Below are positions 6,338-11,084 of a stretch of DNA of 11,084 nt, one piece after another. The notes under the pieces were generated by a model, which saw only the letters and a list, made by a program, of their open reading frames with translations, did not search any database and had not been told where the DNA came from. The translations under genes were made by a program, and so were the position numbers. The stretch lies in contig CAMBHH010000113.1 of the NCBI GenBank assembly GCA_945866505.1, positions 1 to 11,084 of the forward strand, written 5' to 3'. Positions within the stretch are counted from its first letter, which is position 1; the number at the start of each line of letters is the position of its first letter. The stretch comes from Flavobacterium psychrophilum (GTDB lineage Bacteria > Bacteroidota > Bacteroidia > Flavobacteriales > Flavobacteriaceae).

Positions 6338-6414
6338 TTGAAATTTTTTTGTAATTCATTTAGCCTGTATGGTGAATACAATATTTTATTTTATTGAGCC
6401 CATTTCTCAGTCAG

Positions 6415-6542
6415 CAAATCAGTCAGTAGCAAAATTTTATTATAAAGTATTGATGATTTATTTATTAAATTTCTCTATGCCATTTTCAGTTAGCTTTAAA
6501 GCATAGGCAATGATTGATTTGACCTATTAAATGACTGATTTG
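6415..6542. repeat. 11-mer family CAAATCARTCA, three copies in both orientations
   Basis: CAAATCAGTCA is at 6415-6425 on the plus strand. Its exact reverse complement TGACTGATTTG is at 6532-6542, and a one-mismatch copy TGATTGATTTG is at 6511-6521. The two minus-oriented copies lie within 14-mers ATGAYTGATTTGAC that start 21 bases apart (6510 and 6531), which is two helical turns. This spacing and orientation would suit a DNA-binding protein upstream of the surface-protein gene, though a decayed mobile-element end is also possible. Confidence 0.55.
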
Positions 6543-6770
6543 ACACTTTTTTTGTCGAAACAAAAAATTTAAATTTGAAATCTTTTGTTTTGATTAGTAT
6601 TTAATTTTACGCCAAATAAAATTTAGTATCCCAAATAAAAATATTTTTAAAAAGCAGATTGTATAAAAAAACATGTTTTTAGTCGCCTTCAACGCAGTTT
6701 TTTAACAACTGTATTTTGTAGTATTTAAATTTTCTTGTTTAAGACAAAAATATTTTATAACATTTTTAAA

Positions 6771-6781
6771 TGCGTCACGCA
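6771..6781. promoter_or_regulatory. GC-rich palindrome TGCGTCACGCA upstream of the surface-protein gene
   Basis: A perfect dyad of 5 bases plus one central base sits in otherwise almost pure A/T sequence, 64 bases before the ATG at 6845. Its position suits an operator or a small leader hairpin. No known regulator is recognised for it. Confidence 0.4.
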
Positions 6782-6844
6782 CAATATGTATTATTAAATA
6801 AAACTTTTAATGAATCAATTATTTTTTAACAATAAACAACAATT

Positions 6845-9800
6845 ATGAAAAAATTATTACTTGCCTTTTGTATTACATTGTTACTGTCCAATGCTTACTC
6901 CCAAACTACTTTTGGTTGGAGAAATGAAGCTACAAATGGAAATTGGGCTGATGCAAATAACTGGTGGAACGGAACCAGTGCAGTAGCCGCTGGGTTCGGT
7001 GTGTTATTTTTTGATAACAATAACCAGACTGCTATGAATAATGATACTGCCGGAACTTTAAATACGCATCGTTTAGAATTTAGAGCTGGAAGTTCTGTCT
7101 CAAGGACTATTTCAGGAAATCCTATTCGTTTCTTTGACAATAGCACTGCAGATCCTAAAATAGAAAATTTATCAGCGGTAAGTCACACATTGTCATTGGC
7201 TATAGCTGGTGATGGTGATGCAGCAGACCCACTAGAGATTAATCCTGTAAACGGTGATTTAACATTAAGCGGGACACTTAATAATAGTGGTGGTCCAGTA
7301 AATGTCTATGGTAATAACGCAAAAACATTAACGATATCAGGGGTTATTTCAGGTAGCGGCGGTTTGTCCATTTTGCAAAATAGTAATGTAGTTTTAACTG
7401 CGCAAAACCTTTACACAGGTCTAACAACAGTTAGTGCGGGCTCTTTGAGGCTAAATAGAACTAATGGTACAACTATACCAGCAACTAATAATGTAACCGT
7501 AAATAGTGGGGGTACATTGAGAATATCAACCAATCAAACAATAGTAAATCTTGATTTAAGCGGTGGTGGTAATCTTACTGTAGATGCTGGTGTCGTTTTA
7601 ACTATTACTGGTACTTATACAGGGGGTAATGGAACTATCAATTGTAATACTACAGGAAGAATAAATTTGAGTGGTACAGCAGCACAATCTTTTCCTGGAG
7701 CAAATATGACAACAACCAACCTTGGTGTTTTAGGGATTGCCAATACTGCTGGTGTGACTATTAATAAGGCAATAACCCTGAATACGAGTTTAAATCTAAC
7801 GTCTGGTAGTATATCAGCCGGAGGTGCTCTTATAACGATGGCAACAGGTACAACTATTTTTAGAGGGACAGGTACAATAAATGCAGCTCCGACATTTGCT
7901 GGTACAGTGAACGTGAATTATAATGGAGGAACTAATATTACTACAGGACATGAGTTACCAGTGGGCGCCGCCAATGCGACTGTATTAAATAATTTAACTA
8001 TAGGTGTCTTCAACACTGGTATTAATGTAACATTAGCGGCTGGAGCCGCTTCTATTCAGATTAATGGTGTTTTAGCATTAAGTGGTTCGAGTACCGGTTC
8101 TCTTGGTGTTTCTAGCAATACTATCACTTTTGCAGGGTCTTCATCTATAACCAAAGCGGGTAATGTGGTCATTAATGCAACTAACGGCTCTGCAGCCATA
8201 GTATTTGCTAATACCAGTCCTATAGTTATACCGGCTAGTGCATTTTCAGGAACTGTTAGTAACATTACCATTAATGGTTCAGGTGGCGTTACGTTGGGAA
8301 GTGCAGTAACAGTTACCAGTACAACCTTAACCAATGGGAATATCACACTTGACAATTTCAATTATATAGTCCCCTCTGCTGGAACATTCACTGGGGGTTC
8401 TTTAAGTAGCCATTTTATTACTAACGGCACGGGTAGAGCACAACGGCAAATTTCACTTGGTGGTGGTGTTTTTACTTTTCATGTTGGTCGAGATTCAAGT
8501 ACCTATAATCCTTTAACGATTACTAATACTGGTTCAGCACCTTCAATATATACTGTGGGTGCAGTTAATAATGCAACTTATACCCCAACATATACACCGG
8601 CAGCCAACGCTACGAATTCATTATGGGCTGTAACCTGTGCTACTGCTACTACATCAACAGTGGCATTTCAGTGGGATACTGCTGATTCAGGTGCAAATCT
8701 GGTTGCAGCGCCAAGTACTGGTAACGCATATCAATTCAATGGTTCTATTTTTGTTCCTATTACAGGTACTACCACCGGGACACCTAATGTCACTACAATT
8801 ACGGGTATTAATTTACCTGTTGCATCAAGGACTTATGCCATAGCGAACACCTTAAATATTAGCACATCTGCCATCACACCTACTACTTACTGTTCAGGAA
8901 CAACGGTTTCGGTGCCGTACACGTCGGCAGGTTCGTTTTCGGGTACTTTTACCGCACAATTGTCAGATGCTACAGGTAGTTTTGCGGCACCAGTTACCAT
9001 TGGTACGGGGGTTTCACCAATCACAGCAACCATTCCATCCAATACTTCTGCTGGAACTGCCTACAGAATTAGAGTCGTAAACAATAACCCTAGTATAGTT
9101 GGTTCAAATAATGGCGCTGATTTAACGGTAAATGCATTGCCAACAATAACAGCAAGCGCTACAGCAACAGGCGTAAGCTATTCGGGAAGTGCACAAAACT
9201 CTTCTTTAGACTATAGCGCTACAACGGGTTCACCTGACCAATACAGTATTACTTGGAATGCAAGTCCTACTAATAGTTTTGCAGCGGTAACAAATGCAAC
9301 ACTTTCTGGAAGTCCTATTACAATAGCAATTCCTGCAGGGGCAAATGCAGGTACTTATACAGGTAATATTTCAGTTAGAAATAGTACGTCTACTTGCAGC
9401 AGTGTGAGTACCCCATTCACAGTAACTGTGGACAAAGTAGCTCCAACCTTATCAATAAGTAATTCACCACAGAACTATACGGGTTCATCAATAGCGGCAA
9501 CAGTAAGCGGTACCGGTGGCGGCCTAGTAAGCAATGTATTGTATGATGGTTCAGCAACAGTGCCTACCAATGCAGGAACATATGCTGTCACTGCGGATAT
9601 TGCAACATCAACCAATTACAGTGCAGTAGCAGGTGCATCAGCAGGTAACTTTGTAATCACCAAAGCCACACCAACAATTGAGCCAATAATTGGGGTATAT
9701 TCTTATACTGGAAGTCCTGTGGGCCCTAATACCGTTACCACACCTTCTACGGGTTCTGTGAGCTACAGTTATGCTGGAGTAGATCCAACTGTCTATGCTG

Positions 9801-11084
9801 CTAGCGCAACACCACCAAGCAATGCTGGTACTTATACAGTAACCGCTTCTGTAGCTGCAGATGCAAATTATGAGGCGGCAAGTTCAAGTGCTACTGCTTT
9901 TACGCTTCGCAAAGCCACACCAACAGTTACTTTAGTGGTATCTAATTCGCCAGTTGCTTATACGAATTCAGCTAAAAGCGCTACCGTAATTGCTTCTGTC
10001 TTTTCAGCGCCAGGATTAGTAACAAACATACTAACAGGTGGTGCAGCTACTCAAACCGCTTCAGGGACTTATGCTGTAACGGCTGATTATGTTCCTACAG
10101 ATACCGATAACTACAATATTCTAACAGCAGTTTCAGCAGGGGATTTTGTAATAACTGATTCTACAACTTGGAACGGTACATCTTGGACAAATGGTACGCC
10201 AACTTCAGTAGTAGGTGCTATTATAGACGCAGCGTACAGTACAGGAGCTGGTGCACCTCAAGTGCCATTTGCCGCTAAAACTTTGATCATAAATTCAGGC
10301 AAAACAGTAACAGTTGCTTCAGGAACTAATATTACAGTTGCAGACGAATTGGTAAACAACGGTACCATAACAGTAGAAAACAACGCTAACCTGATTCAAA
10401 CAAGTGCAGCAAACACGAACTCAGGTTCTGGAACTGCTACAGTAACACGTAACAGCAATGACTTAAAGCGATTAGATTATACGATGTGGTCATCACCGGT
10501 AACAGCACAAAACCTGTTAGAATTTTCACCATTGACTTCAGCAGTATCGCCAAGTCGTTTTTATGTTTACAATCCCTTGAGCGACCTTTATGTTGCAATA
10601 AATCCTCAAACCAATTCCTTTTTACCAGGTAGAGGGTTTTTAATTCGTATGCCAAACGAGAAGCCAGGACAACTTGGTACTAGTACAGCTTACTATTTAG
10701 GGAATGAAACCCTAGCTTATCCTGGTGTGTTTACAGGTACACTCAACAATGGACCAATAGAACTAACCCTTCTTACTGCCAATAAATACGTTTCAGTAGG
10801 AAATCCTTATCCTTCTGCAATAAGTGCTGATCTTTTCTTAAGTGGCAACTCCACTGCTGGTACTTTGTATTTTTGGAGAAAAACAAATGGAGTAAGTGGA
10901 ACAGCTTATGCTACATACACCTCGGCAGGTGGTGCTGGAACTGGTCCAGGAAATGGCGGATTAGGAAATCCAAACGGAACAATTCAAGTAGGACAAGGAT
11001 TTATAGTAAAAGCAACATCAACATCATTGAGTTTTACTAATGCAATGCGTGAAACTGCACCAAGCAGCACTCAGTTCTTCAAAA
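6845..11084 (+). CDS. Giant secreted modular adhesin-like protein, probable T9SS substrate (3' end missing)
   Basis: One frame runs from ATG 6845 to the right edge, with 1413 complete codons and no stop. Residues 1-20 are a signal peptide (MKKLLLAFCITLLLSNAYSQ). About 21-50 hold a W-x-N-E-A...N-W-A-D-A-N-N-W motif usual at the start of beta-solenoid passengers. About 163-230 contain a passenger-associated repeat (QNLYTGLTTVSAGSLRL), and Gly/Thr/Asn/Ser-rich strands continue to about 500. About 520-600 hold GRAQRQISLGGGVFTF and related sequence. Residues 672-763 and 765-862 are two Ig-like modules, the first with YCSG and TAYRIRVVNNNP. Residues 863-1104 are three MBG-type repeats. About 1107-1200 form a TWNGTSWTNGTP module, and 1209-1410 the RLDYTMWSSPV...GRGFLIRMPNE module of Bacteroidota surface proteins. 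The T9SS sorting domain would be expected past the edge. It is likely exported by the Sec pathway, then T9SS, and anchored or released at the surface for adhesion; the ligand is unknown. Confidence 0.92.
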   Translation, partial: MKKLLLAFCITLLLSNAYSQTTFGWRNEATNGNWADANNWWNGTSAVAAGFGVLFFDNNNQTAMNNDTAGTLNTHRLEFRAGSSVSRTISGNPIRFFDNSTADPKIENLSAVSHTLSLAIAGDGDAADPLEINPVNGDLTLSGTLNNSGGPVNVYGNNAKTLTISGVISGSGGLSILQNSNVVLTAQNLYTGLTTVSAGSLRLNRTNGTTIPATNNVTVNSGGTLRISTNQTIVNLDLSGGGNLTVDAGVVLTITGTYTGGNGTINCNTTGRINLSGTAAQSFPGANMTTTNLGVLGIANTAGVTINKAITLNTSLNLTSGSISAGGALITMATGTTIFRGTGTINAAPTFAGTVNVNYNGGTNITTGHELPVGAANATVLNNLTIGVFNTGINVTLAAGAASIQINGVLALSGSSTGSLGVSSNTITFAGSSSITKAGNVVINATNGSAAIVFANTSPIVIPASAFSGTVSNITINGSGGVTLGSAVTVTSTTLTNGNITLDNFNYIVPSAGTFTGGSLSSHFITNGTGRAQRQISLGGGVFTFHVGRDSSTYNPLTITNTGSAPSIYTVGAVNNATYTPTYTPAANATNSLWAVTCATATTSTVAFQWDTADSGANLVAAPSTGNAYQFNGSIFVPITGTTTGTPNVTTITGINLPVASRTYAIANTLNISTSAITPTTYCSGTTVSVPYTSAGSFSGTFTAQLSDATGSFAAPVTIGTGVSPITATIPSNTSAGTAYRIRVVNNNPSIVGSNNGADLTVNALPTITASATATGVSYSGSAQNSSLDYSATTGSPDQYSITWNASPTNSFAAVTNATLSGSPITIAIPAGANAGTYTGNISVRNSTSTCSSVSTPFTVTVDKVAPTLSISNSPQNYTGSSIAATVSGTGGGLVSNVLYDGSATVPTNAGTYAVTADIATSTNYSAVAGASAGNFVITKATPTIEPIIGVYSYTGSPVGPNTVTTPSTGSVSYSYAGVDPTVYAASATPPSNAGTYTVTASVAADANYEAASSSATAFTLRKATPTVTLVVSNSPVAYTNSAKSATVIASVFSAPGLVTNILTGGAATQTASGTYAVTADYVPTDTDNYNILTAVSAGDFVITDSTTWNGTSWTNGTPTSVVGAIIDAAYSTGAGAPQVPFAAKTLIINSGKTVTVASGTNITVADELVNNGTITVENNANLIQTSAANTNSGSGTATVTRNSNDLKRLDYTMWSSPVTAQNLLEFSPLTSAVSPSRFYVYNPLSDLYVAINPQTNSFLPGRGFLIRMPNEKPGQLGTSTAYYLGNETLAYPGVFTGTLNNGPIELTLLTANKYVSVGNPYPSAISADLFLSGNSTAGTLYFWRKTNGVSGTAYATYTSAGGAGTGPGNGGLGNPNGTIQVGQGFIVKATSTSLSFTNAMRETAPSSTQFFK
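9431..10156 (+). repeat. Three tandem MBG-type domains within the surface protein
   Basis: Protein repeats at residues about 863-938, 940-1021 and 1023-1104 (76-83 residues each). Each opens with D-K-V-A-P-T or K-A-T-P-T, has a Y-T-G-S or Y-T-N-S strand, then N-A-G-T-Y-x-V-T-A or S-G-T-Y-A-V-T-A, a x-N-Y-x segment, and ends in N-F-V-I-T, F-T-L-R or D-F-V-I-T. This matches the MBG (mostly beta, glycine-rich, bacterial Ig-like) pattern. DNA divergence is high overall, but a 16-mer CAAAGCCACACCAACA is identical at 9661-9676 and 9910-9925, marking the repeat boundaries. They probably act as stalk modules. Confidence 0.75.

Larger units (their letters stand above)
6054..6844. other. Long AT-rich intergenic spacer between porT and the giant surface-protein gene
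   Basis: About 790 bases separate two divergent genes. No conserved gene is recognised. A 39-codon minus-strand frame (6268-6149) has protein-like composition but no recognised relative and no clear ribosome binding site. Short repeats are present: TCAGTCAG twice (6407-6414, 6419-6426), an 11-mer family in three copies (6415-6542), a 7-base inverted repeat (6300-6337) and a GC-rich palindrome (6771-6781). TAAATTTG (6570-6577) and TATTTTTG (6323-6330) match the Bacteroidota -7 element TAnnTTTG, but neither has a TTG at a proper -33 distance, so no promoter is called. The last 60 bases before the ATG at 6845 are A/T-rich, as is common for flavobacterial leaders. Confidence 0.7.

Noticed and set aside
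6407..6544. CRISPR array
   Set aside because: The repeats are only 8-14 bases, vary in orientation and lack uniform spacers; no cas gene is present.
8056..8361. 101-codon minus-strand frame within the surface-protein gene
   Set aside because: It is a hydrophobic low-complexity artefact of the Thr/Ala/Gly-rich sense codons; the sense frame is continuous across it.
8637..8843. 68-codon plus-strand frame rich in Leu and Gln
   Set aside because: It is a shifted frame of the giant gene with no domain and unlikely composition.
6845..11084. Possible frameshift or pseudogene in the giant surface-protein gene
   Set aside because: I translated the frame codon by codon from 6845 to 11084 and found no stop; the modules follow in a sensible order.

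Overview
The window looks like chromosomal DNA of a flavobacterium (Bacteroidota, Flavobacteriaceae). It is AT-rich, most starts lack a visible Shine-Dalgarno sequence, and it carries lineage markers: a PorT-type protein of the type IX secretion system (T9SS), a Bacteroidota-type geranylgeranylglyceryl phosphate synthase, a NadR-type kinase joined to DUF4301, and a very large T9SS-style surface protein.

Left end (1-621): the first 24 codons of an EamA/DMT-family transporter run off the left edge on the minus strand. A heavy-metal-associated (HMA) lipoprotein is divergently transcribed from the same 110-base spacer, which holds a 13-base tandem repeat. A clear intrinsic terminator follows the lipoprotein gene.

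Centre (804-5357, plus strand): a compact five-gene run with gaps of 39 bases, a 43-base overlap, 2 bases and 50 bases, so probably one operon. It encodes a prenyl-glyceryl phosphate synthase, the PnuC nicotinamide riboside transporter, a 706-residue fusion of a nicotinamide riboside kinase domain with DUF4301, the ribosome-rescue hydrolase ArfB (TTG start), and a PAP2-like membrane protein with degenerate motifs. PnuC and the kinase together form an import-and-trap route for NAD precursor salvage. The DUF4301 half has motifs resembling UDP-sugar pyrophosphorylases, which is the most interesting biochemical lead here.

Right half: porT lies on the minus strand and its stop overlaps the end of the PAP2-like gene by 6 bases. 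About 790 bases of very AT-rich spacer follow, with several short direct and inverted repeats and one GC-rich palindrome. From 6845 to the right edge a single uninterrupted plus-strand reading frame (1413 complete codons, stop not reached) encodes a secreted, Thr/Asn/Gly/Ser-rich modular adhesin-like protein: signal peptide, autotransporter-like beta-solenoid repeats, two Ig-like modules, three MBG-type repeats and a Bacteroidota C-terminal module. It is probably a T9SS substrate, but the expected C-terminal sorting domain would lie beyond the window.

No tRNA, rRNA, CRISPR array, insertion sequence or phage gene was seen. I found no clear-cut new defence or mobile system. The candidates worth following are the kinase-DUF4301 fusion, the CxxxC variant HMA lipoprotein and the repeat-bearing spacer before the giant surface-protein gene.
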